Positions 26,650 to 35,016 of a stretch of 64,000 nt of DNA are shown here, piece by piece. The stretch's first letter is position 1. The number at the start of each line of letters is the position of its first letter. A model generated the notes under the pieces. That model was not told the origin of the DNA. It did not search any database and saw nothing but the letters and a program-made list of their open reading frames with translations. This DNA comes from an uncultured Clostridium sp. GTDB lineage: Bacteria; Bacillota; Clostridia; TANB77; CAG-508. Location: positions 1 through 64,000 of the forward strand of contig USGK01000003.1 of the NCBI GenBank assembly GCA_900554175.1, given 5' to 3'. Made by a program: the position numbers and the translations under genes.

Positions 26650-27036
26650 ATGGATTTTATTTCTACAATTGATTGGATGGGCTTGCTTAAATGTTTTATA
26701 GTTAGTGGGTTAATATGTGTTATTGGTCAAATTTTAATTGATAAAACTAAACTTACTCCTGCAAGAATTTTAGTTTTATTTGTAACATTGGGAACAATTT
26801 TAGGCGGTCTTGGAATCTACAAATATTTAGTTAATTTTGCAGGAGCTGGAGCCACTGTTCCACTTACAGGTTTTGGCTACAATCTAGCTAAAGGAACTAT
26901 TAAAGCTATTCAAGAAGATGGAGCTATTGGAATTTTTACTGGTGGAATAAAAGCCTCTGCTGGTGGAATAGCAGCTGCTGTATTCTTTGGATATATTGCT
27001 TCTTTAGTTTCAAAGCCAAAAATGAAAAAGCAATAA
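26650..27036 (+). CDS. spoVAE: stage V sporulation protein AE
   Basis: 128-residue membrane protein of the SpoVA channel. Conserved blocks GLICVIGQILIDKTKLTPARIL, the KYLVNFAGAGATVPLTGFG loop and FTGGIKASAGGIAAAVFFGYI. The chosen ATG has no ribosome binding site directly before it, but a hairpin brings an upstream AAGGAG into range; an internal ATG at 26677 is an alternative. Last gene of the operon. Confidence 0.9.
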   Translation: MDFISTIDWMGLLKCFIVSGLICVIGQILIDKTKLTPARILVLFVTLGTILGGLGIYKYLVNFAGAGATVPLTGFGYNLAKGTIKAIQEDGAIGIFTGGIKASAGGIAAAVFFGYIASLVSKPKMKKQ

Positions 27037-27053
27037 AAATTCATAAATATAAA

Positions 27054-27099
27054 TTAACCCCAGTTTGTTAGATTGAATTTTCTAACAAACTGGGGTTAA
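27054..27099. terminator. bidirectional terminator between spoVAE and ftsZ
   Basis: A perfect 19-bp stem (TTAACCCCAGTTTGTTAGA and its complement, eight-base loop), with T-rich flanks on both strands. It serves the convergent spoVA and ftsAZ transcripts. Confidence 0.9.
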
Positions 27100-27118
27100 T
27101 TTTAAATTTATATGTTTA

Positions 27119-28243
27119 TTATTTATTTTTATTTTTTCTTAAAAATGATGGAATATCTAAATCATTTTGTGATGAAGACAAATCAGAACTTGATGGTATT
27201 GAATTTATTTTCTTTTCCCATGTTTTATTTACTAAATTGTTAACACCTTTTGATATATTAGTATCTTGATCTTGATCAAATCCTGTAGCTATAACTGTAA
27301 TCTTTATTTCATCTGTCATTTCTGGATCAATTACTGTACCGAATATTATATTAGCCTCAGGGTCTACACTACGTTGGATAAGCTCAGCAGCTGTATTAAC
27401 TTCTTGTAGTCCTAAATCTTCTCCACCTGTAATATTTATAATTACACCTCTTGCTCCTTCTATTGAAGTTTCAAGCAATGGACTTTGAATAGCTTGTTTT
27501 GCAGCATCTTCTGCTTTATTTTCACCTGATGCGCTTCCTGTTCCCATATGTGCCATACCTGTATTTAACATTATTGTTTTAACATCTGCAAAATCCAAAT
27601 TTACTGTTCCTGTAACTGTAATTAAATCTGATATACCTTGTACGCCTTGTCTTAATACATCATCAGCCATCATAAAAGCTTCTGACATAGATGTTTTTCT
27701 ATCTATTATTTGAAGTAATTTGTCATTTGGTATTACTATTAAAGTATCTACTTTTGATTTTAGACTTTCTATTCCACGTTCAGCTTGTGCTAGTCTTTTC
27801 TTTCCTTCAAATGTAAATGGTTTTGTAACAACACCTATTGTTAATATTCCCATTTCTTTAGCTAAACCTGCTACTACTGGTGCAGCACCTGTTCCAGTTC
27901 CTCCACCCATTCCGCATGTTACAAATACCATATCTGCTCCGCGAAGAACTTCTGATAATTCTGTTTTACTTTCTTCTGCTGATTGAGCACCAATATCAGG
28001 ATTAGCTCCTGCTCCTAATCCTCTTGTTATTTTTTCTCCTATTTGAATTTTTGTACTAGCTTTTGATTTTTGTAAAGCTTGTCTATCTGTGTTTACTGCA
28101 ATAAAGTCTACTGATTTTATCCCAAGTTCAAGCATTCTGTTTACTGCATTGTTTCCAGCACCTCCTACACCTATTACTTTGATTGTAGCTGTGCCGTCCA
28201 TCATAGTTAACCCGTTGTTATTGTTATCTTCATAGTCCATCAT
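27119..28243 (-). CDS. ftsZ: cell division protein FtsZ
   Basis: Tubulin-like GTPase that forms the Z ring. 374 residues. GTP-binding VIGVGGAGNNAVNRM near residue 24 and the signature GGGTGTGAAPVVAG. The T7/synergy region includes NLDFADVKTIM. The C-terminal peptide LDIPSFLRKNKNK is the FtsA/SepF binding tail. It follows ftsA, closing the division operon at a bidirectional terminator. Confidence 0.98.
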   Translation of the reverse strand: MMDYEDNNNNGLTMMDGTATIKVIGVGGAGNNAVNRMLELGIKSVDFIAVNTDRQALQKSKASTKIQIGEKITRGLGAGANPDIGAQSAEESKTELSEVLRGADMVFVTCGMGGGTGTGAAPVVAGLAKEMGILTIGVVTKPFTFEGKKRLAQAERGIESLKSKVDTLIVIPNDKLLQIIDRKTSMSEAFMMADDVLRQGVQGISDLITVTGTVNLDFADVKTIMLNTGMAHMGTGSASGENKAEDAAKQAIQSPLLETSIEGARGVIINITGGEDLGLQEVNTAAELIQRSVDPEANIIFGTVIDPEMTDEIKITVIATGFDQDQDTNISKGVNNLVNKTWEKKINSIPSSSDLSSSQNDLDIPSFLRKNKNK

Positions 28244-28341
28244 AAATGAAATTCCTCCCTCATTAAATTAAGTTATTTTATGTTTTATTAAATTTAAAAT
28301 CCTCTCCATATGGCTTTCCCATTTATTATAAAAAGTATTCT

Positions 28342-29571
28342 TTAACTATAAAAGAATTCTTTTACTTTTGATAATGCCATTTTTATAAAACTTTCTTTTG
28401 AATTTGTATCTATTTTACTAGAAACTGATTTTGTAAATGGTCTAGCTGCAATATACCTGACCAAAGCATAACTTGTTCTAAACTCTGGTTTTATAGTACT
28501 TACTGCTCTTCCTGTTGATATTTTTACTGGTATGTTTAATACTATTTTTCCTGCTACATCACTTTTATTTATACTTGTTATTCCTTGTCCTGTTAATATT
28601 ACATTATTAATCTTTGACTTTATTCCCTCATTTGAAATTTCTTTATTAACAAGTGAAAAAATTTCTTCAACTCTTGCTTCTATAATTTCAATTAGTTCAG
28701 AACTTTTTATTGTTTTTGTTTTTGTATCGTCTTTACAAGTATTTAATATAATTTCATTATCATTATCTATAAATGATTTTAAAGCTAAGCCATACTGTTT
28801 TTTTAACTTTTCTGCTTCCTCATGTGAAATATCTAGTACAAGCTCTATATCATGTGTTATATTGTCTCCTCCAAGAGGAACAGTACCTGTATATACAAAT
28901 TTTTCTTCCTCAAAAACTCCTATATCGGTATTTCCTGCACCTACATCAAGTAACATTACATTATCTGATAATTCATTTTTATCTAAAATTAAATTTCTTT
29001 CTGCAAGAGTTGCTGGAATTATTCCGTCTATTTCTAAACCTGCTTTTTTGAAAATACTATTTAATTTTCTTACATATTCCTTTTCTGCTAAAATAACTTG
29101 TGCACCAATTGTAAAACTTGAAGCGAAACTACCCACTGGATCTTTTACAACTTTTCCTGTGTCTAACATAATTTTATCTATTACAATATCAATTAATGTT
29201 TTATCTTCTGGAACTTCAATATCTTTTAATTGTAACATAGCATTTTGCAAATCTTTTTGGGTTATCCCAGCAAATTTGTCTTTTACTTCTTTTACAATAC
29301 TATTTTGAACAATTGTTACATATTTACCTGGAATAGTTACATATGCTGAATTTATTTTAAAACCAGCACGTTCTTCAGCTTCTTGAATAGTTTTAGAGAT
29401 ACTTAAACTGATATCATCTTCATTTACTATTTTACTCTTTTTTAATCCATTACATTTATACGAGGTACAACATATTATTTCTATCTGTTCAAAATTATTT
29501 ACTTCGCCTAGAACAGTACATACTTTAGATGTTCCTATGTCGATACCTGCTATGATATCTCCTATTGCCAA
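28342..29571 (-). CDS. ftsA: cell division protein FtsA
   Basis: Actin-like Z-ring membrane tether, 409 residues from a TTG start seven bases after GGAGG; upstream in-frame codons lack a ribosome binding site. N-terminal IIAGIDIGTSKVCTVLGEV, then VMLDVGAGNTDIGVF and NNVILTGQGITSI, which are the phosphate and adenosine motifs of the fold. The C-terminal FIKMALSKVKEFFY is the amphipathic membrane helix. It has a promoter with five phased half-sites upstream. Confidence 0.95.
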   Translation of the reverse strand: MAIGDIIAGIDIGTSKVCTVLGEVNNFEQIEIICCTSYKCNGLKKSKIVNEDDISLSISKTIQEAEERAGFKINSAYVTIPGKYVTIVQNSIVKEVKDKFAGITQKDLQNAMLQLKDIEVPEDKTLIDIVIDKIMLDTGKVVKDPVGSFASSFTIGAQVILAEKEYVRKLNSIFKKAGLEIDGIIPATLAERNLILDKNELSDNVMLLDVGAGNTDIGVFEEEKFVYTGTVPLGGDNITHDIELVLDISHEEAEKLKKQYGLALKSFIDNDNEIILNTCKDDTKTKTIKSSELIEIIEARVEEIFSLVNKEISNEGIKSKINNVILTGQGITSINKSDVAGKIVLNIPVKISTGRAVSTIKPEFRTSYALVRYIAARPFTKSVSSKIDTNSKESFIKMALSKVKEFFYS

Positions 29572-29609
29572 GATAATTCCTCCATTTTTTATTATATTTA
29601 CTAGCCTTA

Positions 29610-29638
29610 TATATATTACATTTTTTGACAAATGTCAA
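29610..29638 (-). promoter_or_regulatory. promoter of ftsAZ
   Basis: Minus strand TTGACA, 17 bases, TATATA, about 40 bases before the ftsA TTG. The 11-bp phased array begins seven bases upstream of the -35. Confidence 0.65.
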
Positions 29639-29645
29639 TAGAATT

Positions 29646-29695
29646 TGTAATATTTTTGTTATATTTTTGTTACATCTTTGTAATAAGTTTGTAAT
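29646..29695 (+). promoter_or_regulatory. five phased WalR/PhoP-type half-sites upstream of ftsAZ
   Basis: TGTAAT, TGTTAT, TGTTAC, TGTAAT and TGTAAT begin at 29646, 29657, 29668, 29679 and 29690. Each step is exactly 11 bp, matching TGTWAH-N5 repeats bound by OmpR-family response regulators on one face of DNA. WalR is known to bind the ftsAZ promoter in B. subtilis. Confidence 0.7.
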
Positions 29696-29719
29696 ATTTT
29701 CTTTTTTAATTTTTTGCTG

Positions 29720-30103
29720 TTATTTAGTCTTACATTCTTTATTTTTCTTGCTTTTACTGATTTTTTCTGACCATTTGTCTATGTAGTACTTTCTTATTAT
29801 TGTTAAATTCAAAAACATTCTTCCGACAAATACAACTATTGCTGCTAAATATATATCTACATCTAATTTATTGCCTAAATAAGTAAGTAGTATTGATAAG
29901 ATACTATTACAAAAAAATCCAGAAATAAAAACTTTAAAATCAAATTCTCCTTTTAAGACACCTGTAATTCCTCCAAATACAGAATCTAATGATGCAATTA
30001 TAGCTATTGCTAAATAGCTTGAATATGTATAAGAAATTATTGGTGCATTCACTCCAACTATAGCACCTAAAATACATCCTATAATTATTGCTATAAATAC
30101 CAT
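29720..30103 (-). CDS. sbp: small basic protein Sbp (DUF1290)
   Basis: Membrane protein of 127 residues from the ATG that follows GGAGGAGG; an in-frame extension upstream overlaps the previous gene and is unlikely. Contains IAIIIGCILGAIVGVNAPI and the family core ASLDSVFGGITGVLKGEFD, with four predicted helices and a basic tail. In B. subtilis ylxW-ylxX-sbp precede ftsAZ, and the same order holds here. Function unknown. Confidence 0.85.
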   Translation of the reverse strand: MVFIAIIIGCILGAIVGVNAPIISYTYSSYLAIAIIASLDSVFGGITGVLKGEFDFKVFISGFFCNSILSILLTYLGNKLDVDIYLAAIVVFVGRMFLNLTIIRKYYIDKWSEKISKSKKNKECKTK

Positions 30104-30104
30104 T

Positions 30105-30833
30105 TTATTTAACCTCCTCCATATACTTTGTTTCAAAATTACCGTCAAACTTTGCAATCTCAACTTTATTGGATTTTTCTATTGTTGCTTTTATTCCTGT
30201 TGTACTAAGTTGCTCCGCATAACCATTTTTTCCAAATATGCTACTTTCAAGATAAGAGCTATTTCCAATTGCTTTAATTTGATATTTATCTTCTCTTAAA
30301 TATTTGCTATTTACTTTTATTGCATCTCCTACATCAACAAAATCTGTAGTATTAACTACTCTTTCCCCATTAATAGATATAGCTTCGGCCCCTGCATCTT
30401 TTAAATAATTTACTATGCAGTATAAGTCTTCGGCTTTAATTGGTATAATTTCTTCATCTTCACTAAGCTCGTTTTGTTTTTTTTCTTGTAAAGTTATTGT
30501 AACACCTTCACCCTTAACATCTGTTATACCAAGAGCTAATTTTAATTTTTCAAGTTCTATTTCTAAATTTTCTTTTGTCTTATCGTCTGTTGAACTTGTT
30601 TTTTTATACGAATCAAGAGTTTCCTTTGTTTCATTGTATTTTTCTTTTGTTTCTTCATATTTTGATTTCCAATTTGCAAGTTCTGTTCTCAAATCTGTTT
30701 CTCTCATTGTGTCTAATTCTGTTTTCTCTGTTTCACTTACAACTTTAAATTGCATAAAAATACTCATAGCTAATAAGAAACATACTATTGCAATAGTTAC
30801 AGAAACAATTATCTTTCCTTTCTTTATTTTCAT
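30105..30833 (-). CDS. DUF881 family division-cluster protein (YlxW/YlxX type)
   Basis: About 242 residues: N-terminal membrane helix, coiled-coil (residues about 40-100), then the DUF881 domain with GITDVKGEGVTITLQ, YLKDAGAEAISINGERVVNTT and a C-terminal beta region. The start ATG at 30833 is ten bases after GAAAGG. It is the second of two tandem paralogues and abuts sbp. Role in division is inferred from position only. Confidence 0.85.
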   Translation of the reverse strand: MKIKKGKIIVSVTIAIVCFLLAMSIFMQFKVVSETEKTELDTMRETDLRTELANWKSKYEETKEKYNETKETLDSYKKTSSTDDKTKENLEIELEKLKLALGITDVKGEGVTITLQEKKQNELSEDEEIIPIKAEDLYCIVNYLKDAGAEAISINGERVVNTTDFVDVGDAIKVNSKYLREDKYQIKAIGNSSYLESSIFGKNGYAEQLSTTGIKATIEKSNKVEIAKFDGNFETKYMEEVK

Positions 30834-30855
30834 ATATTTTATCATCCTTTCATAA

Positions 30856-31566
30856 CTACTTTACAGTCTTTGCATATTTAAAATTAAATACTCCTGTATA
30901 CTTTGGTATTTGAACATTCGAAGATTTATTAAGTTCTACTTGCTTTCCCAACTCTTTAAAACGTTCTAATGTTCCTCCTGCTCTATTTAATGTGGTAAGT
31001 TGTTCTGGTAACCCTATTGCATAAATCTCTATAGGTGAACTTATTTTTTCACCATTCACTACTATAACATTTCCATCACATGATATAGCTGTTGTATTCA
31101 CAACTCTATTTCCATTTATAGAAATTGCCTCTGCCCCTGCATTTTTAAGCTCATTTACAATACTTAAAACATTTAAGTCATGTACTAATAAATCATTAGC
31201 ATTTGTTGTGGCAGAATTTGCTACACCATCTTGAACTTTAATTATAACACCTTTTCCTTTTACATCAGTTGTACCCAGTATATTGTTATAATTTTTAATT
31301 TCTTCTTCTAATGCTTTTAATTCATTATTATTACTAGCTGCTTTTTCCCTTGTTTTTGCAAGTTCTTTTTCTATTCTTTCTAATTCAGCATATTGATTTT
31401 CATATTTTTCTTTCATCTTAAGAACTTGAGTTTTAAGTTCACTTTCTTCTTGATTCAAACTTACTGTTGTTCCATTTTGTTTTACTGTTTTTATTTGAAT
31501 ACAGATAAGTACTGTTAATAAAAAACATAATATTCCTAATGTAATACTTTGCCATTTTTCGCTCAT
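30856..31566 (-). CDS. DUF881 family division-cluster protein (YlxW/YlxX type)
   Basis: 236 residues. One N-terminal membrane helix, a coiled-coil, then LGTTDVKGKGVIIKVQDG and ELKNAGAEAISINGNRVVNTT, nearly the same signature as the next gene. The pair arose by duplication, as in B. subtilis. It lies between divIB and the second DUF881 gene. Confidence 0.87.
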   Translation of the reverse strand: MSEKWQSITLGILCFLLTVLICIQIKTVKQNGTTVSLNQEESELKTQVLKMKEKYENQYAELERIEKELAKTREKAASNNNELKALEEEIKNYNNILGTTDVKGKGVIIKVQDGVANSATTNANDLLVHDLNVLSIVNELKNAGAEAISINGNRVVNTTAISCDGNVIVVNGEKISSPIEIYAIGLPEQLTTLNRAGGTLERFKELGKQVELNKSSNVQIPKYTGVFNFKYAKTVK

Positions 31567-31600
31567 TTTGATTCAATCCCTTCCTAATATGCTTTATTTT

Positions 31601-32806
31601 TTAATTTTCAATTGTTTCTTCTCTAAAATATGGTTTAAATCCTTCATTTAAATCTCCATTAATAAAAATACTTCCTGGATGTTCTTTTTCTACCTCCATA
31701 ATTTTTTCTACATATAGCATTTTATTTGTCAAATTGTTTCCATTTCCTATATATATTTTTTTATTTTGCGATTTTACATATATTATAAAATTATTTTCAT
31801 TTTTAATATTTATACTTACAGTTGAAAGATCCAAATCATTTATTTTTTGAAAAGCTTCCTTTATTTTTAATACTTTTTTTAATTTATTTATATCTTCATC
31901 ATTTAATTTTTTTTCATTTATTAAGGCTTCCTCTGATGTAGAATATCCTTCTATAAACATCACATTGGCTTTTGTTTCTGAATTTTCTAATATATTACCA
32001 GATTTATCTATATAAATATAACTTGATATTAATTTTATTTGGTATTCAATTTCTCTTTCTGTAATTTTAATTTGTATTGTACCTGGTAGTATTCTTTTCA
32101 TTGTTGCCTCTTCAATATAAGAATTTTCCTTTATATTTTTAATTACTTTTTTCTTATTATTTCTGAATAAATTCTGTCCTAAATTAATTTCAGCTAAATT
32201 TATTATGCTTGTTGTTGAAACTCTAGAATTGCCTTCTACATTTATCTGAGTAATATTAAAAATTGGTGTTACTAATGCCATAACGATAACTGCAATACAT
32301 AAAACTAAAAACAGAAAAACTTTGGTTAAAGTTCTTTTCACTTTATTTTTCTTTTCTTTTTTTTGATTGATTTTATTTAGTATATCTATATTTTCGCTAT
32401 TATAAAAATTATTTTTACCATTCTTTTTGTTATTGGAATTTTTCTTTATATTGTTTTTTTGTTTCTTATTTATTTCTTTTACTCTATTTTTATTATTAAC
32501 GGTGTCTTTATTTTTTTTCTTATTTAAATTTTTGTTTTTTCGTTTTCTATTTGATTTTCTATTCTCGTCATCTTCCAAATTTCTTTTATTATTTACACCT
32601 ATTACTATTTCTCTTTCAAAATTAAAACCTTGTGTGTTTGGAACTCTTTTGTATTCTGTTTCCTTTGGTGCTTTAACTTCAATTTTATTATGACTTTCTT
32701 TTCCATTTATCCTTTTAGTTACGAAAACCTGCTTAGTTTCTTTCTTTTCTTTTACAATCTCATTATCACCAAAATATAATAAATTTTCTTCTTTTGGCTC
32801 TTTCAC
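31601..32806 (-). CDS. divIB: cell division protein DivIB/FtsQ
   Basis: About 401 residues; a GTG six bases after GGTGGTG is the likely start. The N-terminal 165 residues are cytoplasmic, Lys/Asn-rich and low-complexity, longer than in most homologues. One membrane helix follows (VFLFLVLCIAVIVMALV), then a POTRA domain (FNITQINVEGNSRVS) and a FtsQ beta domain (ILPGTIQIKITERE, YIYIDKSGNIL). Part of the septal complex with FtsL and FtsB, which are not in this window. Confidence 0.87.
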   Translation of the reverse strand: MKEPKEENLLYFGDNEIVKEKKETKQVFVTKRINGKESHNKIEVKAPKETEYKRVPNTQGFNFEREIVIGVNNKRNLEDDENRKSNRKRKNKNLNKKKNKDTVNNKNRVKEINKKQKNNIKKNSNNKKNGKNNFYNSENIDILNKINQKKEKKNKVKRTLTKVFLFLVLCIAVIVMALVTPIFNITQINVEGNSRVSTTSIINLAEINLGQNLFRNNKKKVIKNIKENSYIEEATMKRILPGTIQIKITEREIEYQIKLISSYIYIDKSGNILENSETKANVMFIEGYSTSEEALINEKKLNDEDINKLKKVLKIKEAFQKINDLDLSTVSINIKNENNFIIYVKSQNKKIYIGNGNNLTNKMLYVEKIMEVEKEHPGSIFINGDLNEGFKPYFREETIEN

Positions 32807-32866
32807 TTTTATCACCACCGTTTTTTTTTATTCATTTATCCGCTTTTATATTTTACTAAAAAATGC

Positions 32867-32897
32867 AGAAAATAGCAAGATTTTCTTGCTATTTTTC
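32867..32897 (-). terminator. terminator between scpB and divIB
   Basis: Stem AAATAGCAAGA/TCTTGCTATTT with a three-base loop and T-rich flanks, about 50 bases after the scpB stop. Confidence 0.6.
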
Positions 32898-32949
32898 GTA
32901 ATTTTTTGTTACAAAATAAATCTATATTTTTATATTAAATAACTTCGAT

Positions 32950-33531
32950 TTATTCTGAAACAATTTTCTCATTCTCTTCAATTAACTCATATATAACAAT
33001 TTGATGATTTTCATCAACTTTATATCTAGGTAAATCTGGCAAATCCTTTAAAGATGTATAACCAAACATTTTTAGAAATTCTGATGTTGTTTTGTAAGAC
33101 ATTGGTCTTCCTGGTAAATCAAGTTTTCCAGCTTCTTCTATCAAATCATATTCTAATAATTTGTAAATAGTTGCATCTACATTTACACCTCTTATAGCTT
33201 CTATTTCAGCTCTTGAAATTCGTGGATTGTATGCAATTATCGCAAGTGTCTCTAGTGCTGCATTTGAAAGCTTAGGCTTACTTCTTTTATCTATTATTTG
33301 ATATATATATTCTGCATTTTCTTTTTTACTACACAACTGATATCCATTATCTGCTTTTATTAATTCTATTCCACTAGACAATTTTTCATATCTTTCTTGC
33401 ATATTTACAATTGCTTTTTCAATTTCATCTTTTGAAAGTTCTAAAGCCAATGTTAATTCATCAATTTTCACTTCTCTACCTGCAGCAAATAAAATACTTT
33501 CTATTGCTGATTCAATCTTATTTTCGTCCAT
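32950..33531 (-). CDS. scpB: segregation and condensation protein B
   Basis: 193 residues, kleisin-partner protein of the SMC complex with two winged-helix domains. Signature NAALETLAIIAYNPRISRAEIEAIRGVNVD (about residues 90-119) and the LDLPGRPMSYKTTSEFLKMFG block. scpA is not adjacent in this window. Confidence 0.95.
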   Translation of the reverse strand: MDENKIESAIESILFAAGREVKIDELTLALELSKDEIEKAIVNMQERYEKLSSGIELIKADNGYQLCSKKENAEYIYQIIDKRSKPKLSNAALETLAIIAYNPRISRAEIEAIRGVNVDATIYKLLEYDLIEEAGKLDLPGRPMSYKTTSEFLKMFGYTSLKDLPDLPRYKVDENHQIVIYELIEENEKIVSE

Positions 33532-33617
33532 AAAATTATTCTATTTTTCCTTGTATATATTTAGGTTTTTTAAGTTTTACCTATAAACTTTTTGATCAAT
33601 TATATCCAAATTAATTA

Positions 33618-34985
33618 TTAATTTATAAATTCAGCTATTAAATCATAATTATCCACATTCATAATTTTAGCATTTACAATCTTATCTAAATATTTTTCAT
33701 TTTCAGAATTCTTCTTAATATAAACAATTCCATCAATGTCTGGAACATCATTTTTAGTTCTTCCTATTAAATATTTTCCATCAAATGATGTATTTTCAAT
33801 TAAAACTTCCATTTGTTTTCCTATATTTTTCTTAAGATTTTCTTTTGATATTTTTTGTTGAATTGTCATAATCTTATCAAATCTTGATTTTTTTGTTTTA
33901 TAATGAACTTGATTTGGCATATTACTAGCAGGTGTTCCCTCTTCTTTTGAATATTCAAAAACACCCAATTTGTCAAATTTTGTATTTTCTACAAATTCTA
34001 AAAGCTCCTGAAAATTTTCTTTTGTCTCACCTGGGAAACCAACAATTAGACTTGTCCTTAAAATCACATTTGGGATTTCTTTTCTTATCTTTTCAATAAT
34101 TTCGATTACATGCTTTTTAGATGTTTTTCTATTCATTCTTTTTAGGATATCATCAGAAATATGTTGAATTGGAATATCAAAGTATTTTGCTATCTTTTCT
34201 TGATTTTTCACTGTAGTTATAAGTTCATCTGTTATCCCTTCCGGATATGCATATAAAAACCTAACCCATTTAATTTTATCAATTTTGCAAATTTCATTTA
34301 ACAATTCAGATAACATTGACTTTCCATATAAATCTTCACCATATTTAGTAGTATCTTGTGCTATAATTATTAATTCTTTTATTCCTTCTGAGGCTAATTT
34401 TTTTGCCTCTTTAATTATATCTTCCATCGGTCTTGATACAAATAGACCTCTTATGTATGGTATTGCACAATATGTGCACATGTTGCTACAACCTTCTCCA
34501 ATTTTTAAATAAGCATAATTCTTTCCAGTAGAAATGGTTCTATAAAGATATTCTTGTTCTTTAAACATTGGTAACTTCTTTAATTCATTTTCTTTATTTT
34601 CATCACATGAGATTTTTTCTAAGATTGTTTCTGTATCATTGCTTATTAACCCGTCAATCATCTCAAATAGATGAGGATAATCCTCTATCTTTAAAAATAA
34701 ATCTACTTCTGGTAATAACTTAGGCAAATCTTTATAGTACCTTTGAACTAGGCATCCCATTGCTATAAGATATTTGCATCTCTTTTTCTTATATTCAGCC
34801 ATTTCTAAAATAGTATTTATTGCTTCTTCTTTTGCTTTATCTATAAAACCGCATGTATTTACAACTATTACATCTGCTTGTTTCGGGTCGTTTACTATTT
34901 TATATTTTTCCTTTAGTTCACCTATTGCTACTTCTGTGTCAATTAAATTTTTTGTGCATCCAAGAGATACAAAACCTATATTCAT
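33618..34985 (-). CDS. rimO: ribosomal protein S12 methylthiotransferase RimO
   Basis: Radical SAM enzyme that methylthiolates an aspartate of ribosomal protein S12. About 455 residues from the ATG at 34985. UPF0004 domain (FVSLGCTKNLIDTEVAIG, VNTCGFIDKAKEEAI), radical SAM CSNMCTYCAIPYIRG near residue 152, then a TRAM domain. The GFIDKAK block distinguishes RimO from MtaB and MiaB. The AAAGGA site is 12 bases from the ATG, slightly long. Confidence 0.93.
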   Translation of the reverse strand: MNIGFVSLGCTKNLIDTEVAIGELKEKYKIVNDPKQADVIVVNTCGFIDKAKEEAINTILEMAEYKKKRCKYLIAMGCLVQRYYKDLPKLLPEVDLFLKIEDYPHLFEMIDGLISNDTETILEKISCDENKENELKKLPMFKEQEYLYRTISTGKNYAYLKIGEGCSNMCTYCAIPYIRGLFVSRPMEDIIKEAKKLASEGIKELIIIAQDTTKYGEDLYGKSMLSELLNEICKIDKIKWVRFLYAYPEGITDELITTVKNQEKIAKYFDIPIQHISDDILKRMNRKTSKKHVIEIIEKIRKEIPNVILRTSLIVGFPGETKENFQELLEFVENTKFDKLGVFEYSKEEGTPASNMPNQVHYKTKKSRFDKIMTIQQKISKENLKKNIGKQMEVLIENTSFDGKYLIGRTKNDVPDIDGIVYIKKNSENEKYLDKIVNAKIMNVDNYDLIAEFIN

Positions 34986-35016
34986 AATCAAATTCATTCC
35001 TTTCACAAGGCATTTT

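Noticed and set aside
28532..29308. 258-codon open frame on the plus strand opposite ftsA
   Set aside because: Low-complexity Ser/Ile/Phe translation, opposite a well-conserved gene: a shadow frame of AT-rich DNA.
29720..30163. N-terminally extended Sbp start at 30163
   Set aside because: The extension overlaps the DUF881 gene and lacks a ribosome binding site; the ATG at 30103 follows GGAGGAGG and matches the family start.
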